Made by a program: the position numbers and the translations under genes. DNA of 64,000 bases, taken from assembly GCA_037013495.1 (NCBI GenBank), contig CM072811.1, positions 19,124,159 through 19,188,158 on the forward strand. The letters run 5' to 3'. The notes under the pieces are model-generated. The model saw only the letters and a program-made list of their open reading frames with translations. It ran no database searches and was not told the origin of the DNA. Positions 48,620 through 61,190 of this stretch are shown here, piece after piece; position 1 is the first letter of the stretch; each line of letters opens with the position of its first letter. The DNA is from Hippophae tibetana (lineage: Eukaryota > Streptophyta > Magnoliopsida > Rosales > Elaeagnaceae).

Positions 48620-50655
48620 ATGGACAAATCTTGGATATCAAAGTGTAGAATTGAGTAGGATTACATTTCTAGAGTTGAAAGTTTCATGGAATTTGCTTAT
48701 AGAAATAGTAATACTGGAATTAGTATGTTTGATGGCTATGTGTTAAATGTAAAAATGAGTGATTTATAATTTTGACGAGGTTAAGTATCACATTATCTAG
48801 AATGGTATTCTTTTGAGCTATAAATGTTGGTATTATCATAGAGAAAATATTGATAATACTCATATGGAAGAGATAAATAAGAATATGAGTGGATTACATA
48901 CATCTTATCATAATGTACAGACAAAAAATATGTTTTATGGTGTTGAAGATAAACTACGTGATAATGATCCTAAAACCTTTAAAAAACTTCTAGAATATGC
49001 CGAAAAACCATTGTATCCAAAATGCAAAAAATACACAAAAATGTCGTGATTGGTTCATTTGTACAATGTGAAGGCAAAACATGGTTTTTTCTGACAAGGA
49101 ATTCACAGAATTACTAAATCTACTAGTCGATATGTTTTCTGAGGGTATTAAATTGTCATCTTCAATGTATGAAGTGAAGAAATCTCTTAGTCGATTTGGC
49201 ATGGAATATCATAAGATTCATGTTTCTCCAAATGATTACATTCTTTATAGAAAAGACTATGAGACATTAGATGATTATCCGATGTGTAAAAAATCGAGAT
49301 GGAAGCATGGTACAAATGAGACAACATATAAGAAAGGCATGCATGCAAAAGTTCTTTGGTACTTTCATCTGATTCCTTGCTTTCAAAGGTTGTTCAAAAG
49401 TGAAAGAGACATCAAAGATGTTGACCTGGCATTCAGATAATCGATCTGATGATGGGGTGCTACACCATCCTTGTGATTCTTCAAATTGAAAAGTAATAGA
49501 TAATTTATCTCCTCAATTTGCATCTGATTTGCACAATCTTCGTCTTGCCATTGCTGTTGATGGAACTAATCCACATAGTTCCCTTAGTAGTAGATATAGT
49601 TGTTGGCAAGTAATTATGGTAATATATAACCTTCCTCCTTGATTATGTATGAAAAGAAAATTCACGATGTTAACATTATTGATCTCAGGACGAAAACAAC
49701 ATGGTGTTGATATTGATGTATATTTACAACCTCTGATAGATGATTTAAAGATGTTGTGGAATGATGGTGTAAATATTATGATGCATATAAAGAAGAACAC
49801 TTTAACTTGAGAGGGGTCCTTTTATAGACAATTAATGATTTTCATGCCTATGGAAACTTTTCAGGATATGCAACAAAATGTTACAAGGGATGCCATATAT
49901 GTAGTGAAGGAACTTCTACAACTTATCTTGTTCATGGACGAAAGTTGTCTTATAGAAGACATAGAATATTTTTGCCATCTGGACACAAGTTTAGATACCA
50001 AAAGAAATCGTTCGATGGTGAAGAAGATCATGATCATGCAACCCAACCTTTGCAAGGTGTTGAGATATTAAGGCAATTGAATGGTATGACATTCAAACAA
50101 TATGAAAAGATGAAAAAAAAACTCACTAAGGTAGGGAAACGAAAGAAGTCAAGTAATGAAATGGGTGAGAATGAAAAAGAGTTTGAACCGACTTACCATG
50201 GTTGTTGGAATAAAAAATCAATATTTTGGGAATTTCCTTATTGGAAAGACCTACACATTTTTCACATCTTAGATGTCATGCATATTGAGAAAAATGTATG
50301 TGAGAGCTTGATTGGTACTTTACTTAATATACCTGGAAAAACAAAGGATGGAATTAGAGCAAGACTAGATTTAAAGAAACTAGGCATACAACCTGAATTG
50401 GCACCAAGGGTCGAAAATGATAAGAATCAAACATACTTGCCACCAGTATCATATACAATGTCAACAAAAGAGAAGGATGCATTTTGTAAATGTTTGGAGG
50501 GTGTGAAAGTTCTTGATGGTTACTCATCCAACTTAAGAAATTTTGTGTCTATCACCGATAAGAAACTTTATGGATTGAAATCACATAACTGTCATATCTT
50601 AATGCAACAGTTATTACCAGTTGCTATTATATCAATTCTTCCAAAACATGTTTGA
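48620..50655 (+). pseudogene. CACTA B TNP2-type transposase (Transposase_21) with N-terminal associated domain
   Basis: It starts MDKSWISKCRIE at 48,620, the usual beginning of the transposase-associated domain. It then carries the TNP2 hallmark words YAEKPLYPKCKKYTKM (48,990), SSSMYEVKKSLSRFGMEYHKIH (in shorter form, 49,160), MHAKVLWYFHLIPCFQRLF (49,340), IYNLPP and VDIDVYLQPLIDDLK (49,705). The second half from 49,945 continues with WEFPYWKDLHIFHILDVMH and HIEKNVCESLIGTLL. This enzyme would cut and join the element ends. It is interrupted by a stop after residue 12, by a TGA near 49,047, and by further stops and frame changes between 49,440 and 49,945, so it is a pseudogene. Confidence 0.85.
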
Positions 50656-51063
50656 TTAGCAATAATTCGTCTTTGTTCATTCTTCAATACAATATACAAG
50701 AAATCTATATCAATTGGCGAGTTGAATTCATTATAAAAAGATGTTGTAAAGACTTTGTGTCTAATTGAAAAATATTTTCCTCCTTCTTTCTTCGATATAA
50801 TGATTCAATTGTGTGTTCATTTAGTTTGAGAGGTTAAATTGTATGGTCCTACCTACTTAAGGTGGTTGTATCCTTTTGAGAGATAGATGCATAGTGGAAT
50901 GCTATATTGTTGAAGAGGCCATTGAGTTTTGTTCTGAATACATTAGTGGTTGCACTGAAATTAGGAATCCTACGCACAAGTTGTTCTTAGAAAGTCACAT
51001 GATCCAAGTAGGTAACCTTATGCTTGATGGAAATAAGAAATTATTTATTATTCGCACTCGATA
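50656..51063 (+). pseudogene. CACTA B DUF4218-like region
   Basis: This is the continuation of the transposase ORF. A typical word, GPTYLRWLYPFE, lies near 50,845, followed by RCIVECYIVEEAIEFCSEYI (50,885) and NPTHKLFLESH. DUF4218 normally follows TNP2 in plant CACTA proteins. It contains frame changes and a TGA near 50,655, so it is broken. Confidence 0.7.
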
Positions 51064-51583
51064 GGAAAAAGCACACCGAATCATTTTGGTAAATAATAAT
51101 GAGACACAATCGTACATAGAGTAAGTGATGTTTAACCTTTACATTTATGCAAAAAATATTTTTTATTTAACTATTAATGATGATATCTACTTCATATATC
51201 TTTAATAACATTACATGATGCATATAAACTTATTGAAGATCGATCCTAGTTATAAAAAAAGGAGGAGAAAAATGGTTGTATGATGAATATAAACGAGAGC
51301 TTATTAATTGGTTTCACAACCATGTAAGTGTCACAAACAAAAATTCATATATATTCCTAGATCTATGCAATGTTTTAAAACTTTGCTTTAAACATATTTC
51401 ATGTTTTTGTATACATAGATTCAAGATGAACTCAAGAAACTCAATCATAAAATAACAGAAAGTTTAGAATGACTTACACATGGGCCAAAATTCGATGTCA
51501 AATTATTTTCTAGTTTCAAAATAAATGGATCGAGGTTTACGACTCAAGCTAGGGATAAAGTCTGAGTAAATCATAATAGTGGT

Positions 51584-52120
51584 GTGAAGATGGTTGCACA
51601 AACTATGCAATTTTCCAATTCAAAAGATGGAAATCCTATACTTTCTGATAGAACATATTATGGTATAATACAAGAGATTTGGGAATTGGATTATGAGGTC
51701 TTCCATGAAATAGTTTTCTTGTGTGATTGGGTCAAAGATGTTGTCAATGTTGGATATAAAATAGATGATTTTGGATTTACCCTTGTAAATTTATCCAAGA
51801 TAAGTCACATTGATGATCCTTTCACATTAGCACTTCATGCAAAACAAGTATTTTACATGAGCGATCAAATTGACACAAGATGTTCTGTTGTGTTAACGCC
51901 TCCACAAAAAGAGTTTTACCATTGTGATGCTTTAGAATATGACGACCCTATGCTTGATACATTAACCAATATTAGTAATTTCCCAAACAAATTGTCTAAT
52001 GTATGTGATGATCTAGTTGATGGTGATGATTCTCGTCATGGGCTCGAAGTGATTGTGAAAGAATATATGTATACAATCAACAACCTAATTAAACATAACG
52101 TATGTTCTATATTGTTGTAA
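51584..52120 (+). pseudogene. CACTA B DUF4216-like region
   Basis: An open frame of 178 codons with YYGIIQEIWELDYEVF, IVFLCDWV, FGFTLVNLSK and DDPFTLALHAKQVFYMSD, the standard DUF4216 pattern found at the C-terminus of plant CACTA transposases. It is the longest clean piece of the transposase locus. Upstream (51,240-51,580) the frame is broken. Confidence 0.8.
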
Positions 52121-52196
52121 TAACTCTTATATATATATATATATATATATGTTCTTAAAATTGTCAATTAATCTATATTTCTTCATTGTTCGCAGA

Positions 52197-53388
52197 TATT
52201 TCATGAATCCTTGGGTAACAATTTTTGTAGATCCAAATGATCCATTGGGGCATTTGAAAAGAAAATGTTGGGTGAATATACCTGGATTACATCTCAAGTT
52301 TGGAAAGACTTTGTGGATTATAGACCTACAGATGAATTTCAAATTATTAGGGAAGAACAACAGAATATACAAATGCATAACATTCTTCCTAACTGTATTG
52401 AGAGGTCTTCAAATCTTGAAGTTAGATATAGAATGGTATTATTAATTTGTGTCAATTTATAAGTATTTTTATATTTATTTTCCTCAATTTAATTTCATGT
52501 CATGTTTAATAATTTTTTCATAATTTATGTAGGAAGTTGAATTGGGTAGACCCGTTACCCGAACTGAATTGTAGATAGAAACAAAGATTCCCAAAATGAA
52601 GAAGTCAAGACCGATGACTAAGCAAGGAGAAGAACAACTAAATAATTTGGTTTGTAATTTTGGTCGATACAAAGTCTTAATGATTTTTAATAACTGATGT
52701 AATAATGCATGATATGTTTGTGTGCTTTATTATTTGTATAGAGTTGTTCAAGAACAAATATCCAAGGGTGAAATAATCGAAGAGCTTGAGAAAGATGCTC
52801 TATATCATGCATTCGGGTGCGACCATCTTGGTCGTGTTAAGGGAGGTAGCCAATATGATGGTTATATGGAGTATTTTAACATTCCAAAACAAAAGCCTCA
52901 GACGGTCAATAAGGAGAAGTACACTAAAATTGAAGAAAAACCCAACTCCTTTAAGGCCTCAATGTTAAGTGAGATTGCCACTATAAAAGAATATCAATCA
53001 CAACACATGTCAGGCATGACATCATTCTACAACCAAGGCATGCCATATTGGCCAAGCATATAACCATCCATACCAGGCATGCCATCATCCATGTCAAGCA
53101 TGCCATCATCTATGACAGGTAGGCCACCAATCCATACGAGTCATGCCACTCACGTAATCTCATGGCGCTCAAACTATATCCAGTATGGGATATAGTCATC
53201 CTATTGGTCCTCCCTATATGTCAGGAATGCATATGCAATCAAGTAGTGGTTCATTTTCTCCAATACAATCTGCACATTCTTACCATCAATCACATCACGA
53301 TGAACGTTTTGGTGAGAATATACATCCAATAGCTACCCCATATGAGAGTCCTCCTCTATTTGATGAATCATATGTAGTAAGATTTTAA
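52197..53388 (+). pseudogene. CACTA B second protein, Ptta/En/Spm-like
   Basis: After an intron with a TA-repeat (52,121-52,196), the frame reads KKMLGEYTWITSQVWKDFVDYRP and EFQIIREEQQNIQ (52,258-52,380), the core of the plant transposase (Ptta/En/Spm) family. More exons follow at about 52,535-52,650 and 52,741-53,063 (EELEKDALYHAFGCDHLGR). The C-terminal part has short methionine/proline/serine repeats (MPSSMSSMPSSM, near 53,080-53,120). Such proteins may bind the element ends. Exon limits are approximate and at least one frame change is present. Confidence 0.7.
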
Positions 53389-53479
53389 TTTCTGGTGTAT
53401 ATAATCTATTATCTTAATTTCTTATTATATGTTTTATTTATTATATATAACACTTAAATGTTTTACAAAATATGAAATG

Positions 53480-55110
53480 TTTGTTGAAACATCCTTCGTC
53501 AATGGACTTTGTTGCTATTGAAACGATACAACAATTGAGCGATGATCGAATGATTCATATTCAATATTTGCCTAATCATTGGTGAATAGTAATTTATCAA
53601 TCATTGCTTCATGATTATCCACTATATGTGCCTTCTAATGCTACCACAGTCCAAGAAGTAGTTGGAAAATATGTGGTTTGACTGTCAATTCAAATTGTTC
53701 TAAATTTTGACGTGGTACTATTTTTTAACTTAAAAGATAACACTTGTTTACTACTATTATTTTATTATATCTTTTATTGTTACTAACATACATAATACTT
53801 TTTTTAGTCTATTATACCAGAACTCTTAAATGCCGCACATTTAAGAGATACGACGCAAGTATCTCGTGTTAAATCTATGTCTAGTGGTCAATCATCACGC
53901 ACCAAGTCATTCAAGAAGAAGCCTTGGAAAAAGTATAGTTATGATTATGCTTTAAACTTCAACATAAATCTTGGTGCTTTGATGACTATTGTTGTGAAGG
54001 CATCTAGCATAAATGATGGATAGACTGTGCCACTTCCTATAGAAATTTATGGTGTAGACCTCGGCCAAACTTATATATCGATAAAGTGCATATTGCAACT
54101 ATTTGAATATCAAATGATTGATTTAAGTATAATTCAAGTGTGGATAAGGTGAGTCCTCAATCTATTTATTTTCTTTCATTTATGTAGAACATATGTAATT
54201 ATATTTATATTATCTAATTACTTATATATATTTCTTTTATATAAGGCGTGTTATTATTGACTTCAACATAATCATTCATCACATTTAGCAATGTTCTAGG
54301 ATTCTTCATATGTCAATCAATATCAAGAGAATGATGTTAGTATCAGTCCTAAACAATTATGTGATAGGGCATTAACGCTTAACATAAATCAAAAGTTGAT
54401 AATCCCTTGGCTACTAAGGTTTGAACAAGGCCAAGATCATTGGATGTTGGTAATCCTTGATCTGTTCAATAATCATGCTTGGTACTATGACTCAGTTTCC
54501 ATAGAACTAAGTAAAGATACAAAAGTAGTTATTGAAATGTAAGAGTTATAGCTAGCTATTGGTTTCTTCTATTATTTTTTGTAATATTTAATAAAAAACT
54601 AACGATTTAAACCTTGATAGGGCATGGAAGTTGTGAAATAAGTGTAGGGATATTGCCCTTAAAAAATCTCATAAGCTTATATGGACTAAAGTTATGGTAT
54701 GTACAAGCGAATATTAATAATTTTACTATTGAATAATAAAGATGTTCGAATATAGAAAATCATGTACACTTATTTTTTGTAGGTTCCACAACAAAATAAT
54801 GGAGTCATGTGTGGTTATTATGTCATGAAGTTTATGAGCAAAATCATCACAAATATCAAAATTTCAATTGATGATGTGGTAATATCTTTTACCCATATAC
54901 AAAAAAGTTTTTAACATATTTGAGTTATTTTTGTAAATACATGAAATTACATTCTTATTTTGATTTTAAATGCATGTAGTTCTTTGGTTGGAATAAGATG
55001 AGTTATGACTAGCAAATTTTTGATGATTTACGAGAGGAATAGGTAGAACATATGGTTTAAATTATATCATCGTAAGAAGAATCAGGAGAAGATTCTGATG
55101 ATCTTGAATA
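53480..55110 (+). pseudogene. CACTA B Ulp1-type (C48) SUMO protease-like region
   Basis: Spread over several exons on the plus strand. The order of the catalytic words fits the C48 family: a histidine in 'QDHWMLVILDLF' (54,432-54,470), the aspartate in AWYYDSVS (54,478-54,501), and the Gln/Cys region PQQNNGVMCGYYVMKFM (54,785-54,836). Members of this family remove SUMO from proteins; C48-like domains are common passengers of plant CACTA and Mutator-like elements. A tryptophan-containing N-terminal part lies near 53,500-53,660. Splice limits are inferred, and stops such as the TAG near 54,020 suggest decay. Confidence 0.75.
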
Positions 55111-55287
55111 GCATATGACAATATAACGGTAATTTTTTAAATGATTTAATTTCTCTATTCCTGTGTCTGAAGTCCCTTGTTTGATGGATGGTTATGTGCT
55201 CATGTATTTAGGGAAATGCGTTATTTTATGGACCTGTTTTTGGCCCAAACTTCATATCATCTCTCTTGCCTACTTTCCTTATGACAA

Positions 55288-55552
55288 CATCATGGTAGCA
55301 CTTTATTAATCATTTGTCTATAAATATGAAGTTATCTGGAATCTCTGCTAGTATTTTTAATGCTATAATGAGCTATAAATATGAAGTCAGGTGTAACTCC
55401 TATTTTGTTATTTGGCTTGTATGAGTTTTGGTGCTCATAAACGTATTACAAAATTATTCTATATTTAGAGTTCATTATAGCATTAAAAATACCAGCTTGA
55501 TTCCAAATAGCTTCATATTTTTAGACAAATGATTAATAAAGTGCTAATATGA
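55288..55552. repeat. Large inverted repeat (hairpin) in the CACTA B 3' region
   Basis: The arm 55,298-55,383 (from 'gcactttattaatcatttg' to 'agctataaatat') is closely mirrored by 55,461-55,544 ('atatttagagttcattatag' to 'gattaataaagtgc'). The loop is about 77 bp. It could be a small MITE or a subterminal structure of the CACTA element. Confidence 0.75.
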
Positions 55553-57078
55553 GTTCGAAGGGATAAGGTTATTATTATATCACTCAGATGTCGTTGTGGT
55601 AATCTATTTTTTATGGTAATATTTATAATGATTTAATTTCTCCATTCATATGTCTTTGAAGTTTAGACTACTTGTTTGATGAATGTTTACGTGCTCATGT
55701 ATGTAGTGGAATGAATTGTTATATGAATCAGCTATTTTTTTCCCAATTTTCTTGTCACAATGTTGGTGATTCTAAGCCAACCAAGCTTGCTCGCACAATC
55801 CAATTACACTTTGACGACATTATTTTATTTGTAATTTAAGTTAACTATATATATATATATGTATTGTATATTCATTATTTGTTTTTGTAATAAATTTAAT
55901 TATTAAGTAATTAATTATATTTAAAATTTTAATTATTTGTATTATTATTTATATTTTGGTTTTTTATGCTATATTGAATACAGGTTAGTGGAGTGAAAAA
56001 TGAGAATAAAAAAAATCAATACAGGTAAAGTTGGTTCATGTGTTGAACCGACTTCAAATTTTAAGTCACTCAATTTAAAGTCGGTTAAAAACCGAATTTA
56101 AAGCCCTTTTTGTAGTATATATTCCGTGAACCAAATGCCACCTAATAGTGTTAACTTTTCCATCCATATTTTGTTAATATTCATATAGATCCTATACCAA
56201 TTTGAGACTTGATATTTTAACACTAGTTGTTAATACCAATTTTGTAATTATCAAAATGGAGTGTGTAAGTCTATACAACCACATGTTTTCGCACATAAAG
56301 TGTATTTATAATCTTTAAATAAATAATAACCAAACATAAGGTTACTAAATTCTCTTTTTCCTTCATTTTCTTCTAAGAAGATATATTTTTGATTAAAATA
56401 ATCTTTTAATACCCTTGATACAAGATGATCTATTATGCTTGTAATAGCTTTAATATAATCTGTATAGATATCTAATAAGTTGTTAAATCTTCTAAAATTT
56501 TCAAGATAAGTTTCATAATATTCATCTTTAAAATATTCATTTAAGGCTAAGAGATAACTTTTATCAAAATTTTCTAATAAAATTAGATTTTATCTTTCAT
56601 TTTAATTTCTTTCAAACTAGTTATTTAATATTTGTTAATTCTTATTACTTAATTTCTCTTATCATAATATTGTGATGTTTCTATCTTCATTTTTTGTTTA
56701 TTAGTATTATCACTTAGTATAAACAAATATTTAAACATTCAAGATCCTTAATTGGCTTAAATTTATAATTATTATACCTGAATTTAATGGGTCCACCACT
56801 ATCTTCCCTTATATTCGTCTCTTCTTGATACACCGATTATGACTCATCTTTGCTCAAACCTCAAATCCCTCCTAATAATGGTGAGCCTTATGCATCCGTA
56901 CATAGATGGTGTTCAACTAAGAATCTTGATGGGATTTTTAGCTGCTCATAATTACTGAGTATATAATTACTGGTTTTGGATTTTCTAGATAGAGAGGATT
57001 TCTATACTAGAGTTTGTGTGTTTTTTCAGAGTAGTGTGCTCTAGTTTTCCCTATGTCTTAAAATGAAAATAAAGGTTC

Positions 57079-57087
57079 TTTTTATAG
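57079..57087 (-). promoter_or_regulatory. Putative caulimovirid promoter TATA box
   Basis: Minus-strand TATAAAAA in 'gctataaaaagaacc', between the downstream ORF and the next ORF, where the 35S-type promoter of Caulimoviridae lies. A leader-like stretch follows at lower coordinates. Confidence 0.45.
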
Positions 57088-57199
57088 CATAAGGAATCCC
57101 TATTTACAATACAAAAATTACTATTTTCTCCTTGCTTTAGTAATTCATCTGATTTTTTGCTTTAAATGGTAGCCATTGCTTTTTTCCTTGGAACATGCT

Positions 57200-58600
57200 G
57201 TCGATTTAAATGTGAGACTACATCTTTATTTCTTTGTCGTCTTCTTCTGAAAGTTCTTCTCTTTATTCTTCTTGATCATTTTCTACCGACATTCCTTTTG
57301 ATGATTTTAATGATGATGCATCTTCATCTTCTCGATCTTTCATGCAGTAAATGCATCTATGATCTTTGGTGGCTTTTTTGGCATAGAAACAGAATACCTT
57401 CCATATTTTTTCACCAATTTTCAAGTTATTACTATTAAAATTGGTTTCATATTTGATAATTTTTTCATCATAATCCTCTAAAAGAGCCATGCTGCTATGA
57501 GAAATAATGATGACTTTATTAGTTGAATAATTTACTTTGATCTCAGTAGAGTTGTCAATCTTTCTAAGTTTATAGTCAAGTTGGCCTAACATTTGACATC
57601 TTAGTACATATAGTTCTTCTATGTTGAAAATCTTTATCTTGATGAAGTGGTAAGGACTGATACAGCCTTCCTCATTCCAGTCCATTAGTGAACTAAAAAA
57701 TCTAAGATAAACATACTTATCACATGCTTTAATCTTTTTCCTGAAGTTCTTAATTGCTCTTTTAAAGTTTTCTAAGAAATAATTTAATTTACTTAAATTA
57801 ATTTCTAGATATATGTTTTCTATTAGTCATGCATGGAAAGATTTGTAAACAAATATTGGATTAGTTCCTTCCAAGATATTAAATTTACTTATTGCAGAAA
57901 ATTCCTTGTCTGTAGTGTAGAGACTTAACCATTTTGGTTTAGTGAGGCTTCTATATTGGTCTTTTTCATCTTCAATGACAGATGAATTTCTGAGGGATAT
58001 TTCTCTGAATAATAATGAATACTTTACTGTCTTTGATGTCTCTAAGAAAGATGCTTCTCTAAATAGTATTGGAGGTCTTGTTATTTTCTCTATAATTGTT
58101 AACTTGCTTGGTGTTATTGATTGTTGTTGTAGTGTTGTAGAATAATTTCTTACTCTATCCTCTAGAGTTATTAGTTTTGGTATTTTGTAATTGGCATAAC
58201 TACCTTCAACTTTTATTTTGTTAATGAAGGCTCTATGAGTTACTCCACTAAATCCTAGAATGATGACCTTGTTCTACAACTTGAGTAAGGCTGACAGATT
58301 TACTGGCTTCTGTCCAGTTGGTATAGATTCTTAGTTTTGGGCATTATAGACCACATAAGTCTTTTTCTATTCTTCTTTTTTACTTCATCTATCCAATTGA
58401 GCTTTTTTATTTAAGAGATTTTACTCTCTTTTGAACTGTTAGGTTCTTCCTTTTCATTTTGAATTCTTTTTGTAGAAGTTTCACCTTCTTTAGATTGAAT
58501 TTTTAATGAAGATTACTCTTTTAAGTTTTTGGACTCTAAAAGTTGTTTTGAATAGTTAAGTTCTTCCTATTTATTTCCAATATCCATAAGAGATTTCTCA
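57200..58600 (-). pseudogene. Caulimovirid downstream ORF of unknown function (copy 2)
   Basis: This lies after RNase H on the minus strand. The longest open piece is 57,263-57,685, beginning MDWNEEGCISPYHFIKIK and containing MLGQLDYKLRKID and IIISHSSMALLEDYDE, with a C/H-rich KDHRCIYCMKD segment and an acidic end. Upstream protein-like runs include KPKWLSLYTTDKEFSA and YKIPKLITLEDRVRNY. The position matches ORF2 of florendoviruses, whose role is not established; movement-protein relatives are an alternative. Part of a broken fossil. Confidence 0.5.
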
Positions 58601-61190
58601 AGGTATAATAGCTCGAGTTGTTCCTGTAGGATTTTTGTCTCTTTTTTCCTTTATCTTGATCTTGATATCAAGATATTCTATTCTTAGAAGCATAAAAATA
58701 GTTAAAGGTGCTAATTTTCTAGTAAGAGCATATGCTAAACTATTCTTATTTTCTAAAAGATTTTTAATATCAAAATTGTAATGGTTGAACTATTATTTCC
58801 ATCTAACTAATTTTTATTTTTTGTAATCACCTACGATATTAGTTCTTAAGAAATAACCAAAATTCTTGTTATTTGTTATAACAATGAATCTGGAACTTAT
58901 AACTATATTGCAAATTTTTAATAGCTCTTTTAACTACTAAATATTCTTATTCATTACTATGATAATTTAACTCTAGACCTTGAAAAGATCCTGATGTATA
59001 TCTATAAAGATATTCATTTTTGTCATCTACTTTTACTTTTAGAACTACTTCTTAATATTCTTGTAAAACATATGTTTCAATTATCATTTTATCATCTAGT
59101 CTTGGATGGTATAAAGTTGGCAATTTTTTTATCTTTCTTTTACTTTATCCATATACAAAATATCTTGTTCTATCCATTTCCAGATCTGGTCTTTTTTCAA
59201 TTTTGCTTGTAAAGGTTTTTGCCTTTCTACACGTTACTTGATATATGCTTATGCATATGTGTAATTGGTTTCTATCTTTTAATTCACTAGAAAAACTATG
59301 AATGCTATTTAGTATATAAGGTTGTAAATTATGTTTTCCATCTTCAATTTCCAACCATAAATACTTAATTTGCTGCCAAGCAAGTACTACTTTCTTTTCT
59401 AAGAGTACATTGCCTTATTTCCTGTATTCTTGTAGAATATTAATAATATCTAAATAGTCTTCATTTAATTCATTACTAAAAACCAAAATAACATCTATAT
59501 AGACACATAAAATATTTTGTAATTTTTTGAATATGTTATTCATATATCTTTGAAAGATACCTAGAGCATATTTTAATGCAAATGGTACAACAGTTCATTG
59601 GAATTGTACTTGAGGGCAACTAAATGCCGTTAATTTTTCAGATTTTTCATCCAGTCTTTTTTGCCAAAATTCACTTTTGGAATCAAAACTTGAGAAGTAT
59701 TTATTTCCTTTTATTAATGATAACAATTCTTCTTTCTTTGCAATAAAGTATCCATCATCAATGGTTTTTTATCTAATATTTTAAAGTTTATTACCATTCT
59801 CTTTTTCCCTTTTCTTTTTTTTTCAGCTTCTTTTTCAACTAAGAATGTTGTACTAGAGTGAAGTGAATTACTCGGTATTATGACTTTTAATTCCAAAAGT
59901 TCTTGAATTTATTTTTCAAATTCAATTATGTCTTTTGGAATATAAATCATTGGTTTTACTCTTATAATCTTGTTAGAGTCTCTTAATTATATGTTGACAA
60001 TCATCTTAGATTTATTTATTTTTGGATCTAAAGGATTTTCTGAGCTTACTGTTTTTAATAGTTTCCTGATATCTGTTAGGGTTTTATCTTCCTATATTTC
60101 ATTGAAAAAAGAGTTTTGTTTATCTTCTATATCTAATGAAATATTTTATAAATAAGGTTTTTGATGCTCTATCTCACCACATTTTCGCTTTTTATGTTGT
60201 TGCATAAATGTTAGGTTTGATATAGTCAAAGCTTTCCTTATTTTTGATACATAAATGGTATCCCCATCTAATGTTGTTAGACATATTTTGTCTAAATATT
60301 GTATAAAAGGTTTATATAATTTTTAAAAAATTATTTTATATTAATAAATCAACTTCTGTTTCCTGTTTATATATGGTTGAAAAATAAAACTTTTCTCCTC
60401 CTATCATTATATCTATATCTTTTAAAATTTTATTAAAATTTATTGTAGTATTATTAGCAATTCTTTCAATTAAATTTTTGTGTGTATGTTTTCAATATTC
60501 TTCTAGAAACATATATTTGCTTGTTACACACATACTAGCTCCTATATCTATATATGCGTGTAAATGATAATTGACATAACCTTTAAATTTTAGTCCTACT
60601 TTTATGTATGTGCTATTTAGATTTGTAATACTATACAAATCATTCGTCTTTTGATGAAGAGTAATCATAATCTGAGTATTTATATTCTGAGTCAGTTATT
60701 TCCTTATCAGTTTCCTCTAATAGATAAATATTATATCATTTATATCAGATTTCTTGATTGGTTCCAATTCCATCTTAAAAGCCTCTTCAAAGATTTTTGC
60801 TTGCTGTGGAAATTCATTTTTAAAGTCTTTCCTATGTTGAAGCCTTTTTGGACATTTGTTGGCATAAGTCCTTCTTAATTACAGATCCAACATTTGTAAT
60901 TTTTTTCCTTGAAGGGCAATAATTCTTGTTTTCAGAAGTTTTATATCTCTTTCTTCTAAAATATCTTTTCCTATTTGTTTCCCTATTAAATCTAATTTTA
61001 TATTTTTTTAAATTTTGTTTTCTGAATTTTAAATCTCTTGTATTTTTTATATTTTTTTTGTATTTTTGTATATATAGTTTTATATTGCAGGCATATTTTT
61101 CTCGTATTATAAAATCTCTTGTATCAAACAAATTTTATCATTTACTCTTATTTGTTTATATTTCTTTCTTTCTTGGCATTTAATGACTCT

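Larger units (their letters stand above)
47016..56117 (+). mobile_element. CACTA (En/Spm) transposon B, nearly full length
   Basis: The ends are TACTACAAAATGGGG at 47,016 and, reversed, TACTACAAAAAGGGC at 56,117, a near-canonical CACTA terminal repeat. Short subterminal motifs of the type 'aagtcggtt' and 'gaaccgac' occur inside both ends (47,040-47,110, 56,025-56,095). The 3-bp flanks are CAT and TAT, so the target duplication is not confirmed. Coding parts, all on the plus strand, are a transposase-associated domain, a TNP2-type transposase, DUF4218- and DUF4216-like regions, a Ptta/En/Spm-like protein and a Ulp1-type protease. Several in-frame stops mean this copy probably cannot move itself. 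Confidence 0.88.
46773..56142. mobile_element. Tourist-like MITE split by a CACTA element
   Basis: The left part is 46,773-47,015 and the right part 56,118-56,142. The left terminal repeat reads GTGTTTGGTTTATAGGAAT (46,776) and the right end, reversed, GGCATTTGGTTCACGGAAT. CTAAT flanks both sides (46,768-46,772 and 56,142-56,146), containing the TAA target duplication usual for Harbinger/Tourist elements. Joined across the CACTA insertion, the MITE would be about 270 bp. Confidence 0.65.
56280..61190 (-). mobile_element. Endogenous caulimovirid copy 2
   Basis: A second minus-strand fossil pararetrovirus. From high to low coordinates: coat-protein end with a basic stretch and zinc-knuckle trace (61,130-60,850), aspartic protease with a DIGAS motif (near 60,545), reverse transcriptase with the YIDD-like region (59,650-59,480), RNase H (59,400-58,800), a downstream ORF (58,600-57,200), a promoter-like region (57,090) and the start of another ORF (56,880-56,300). 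The order matches copy 1 and fits a circular genome entered at one point and read past its promoter. It is broken, with well over ten interruptions. By words shared with copy 1 it is a relative, not a duplicate. Confidence 0.72.
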
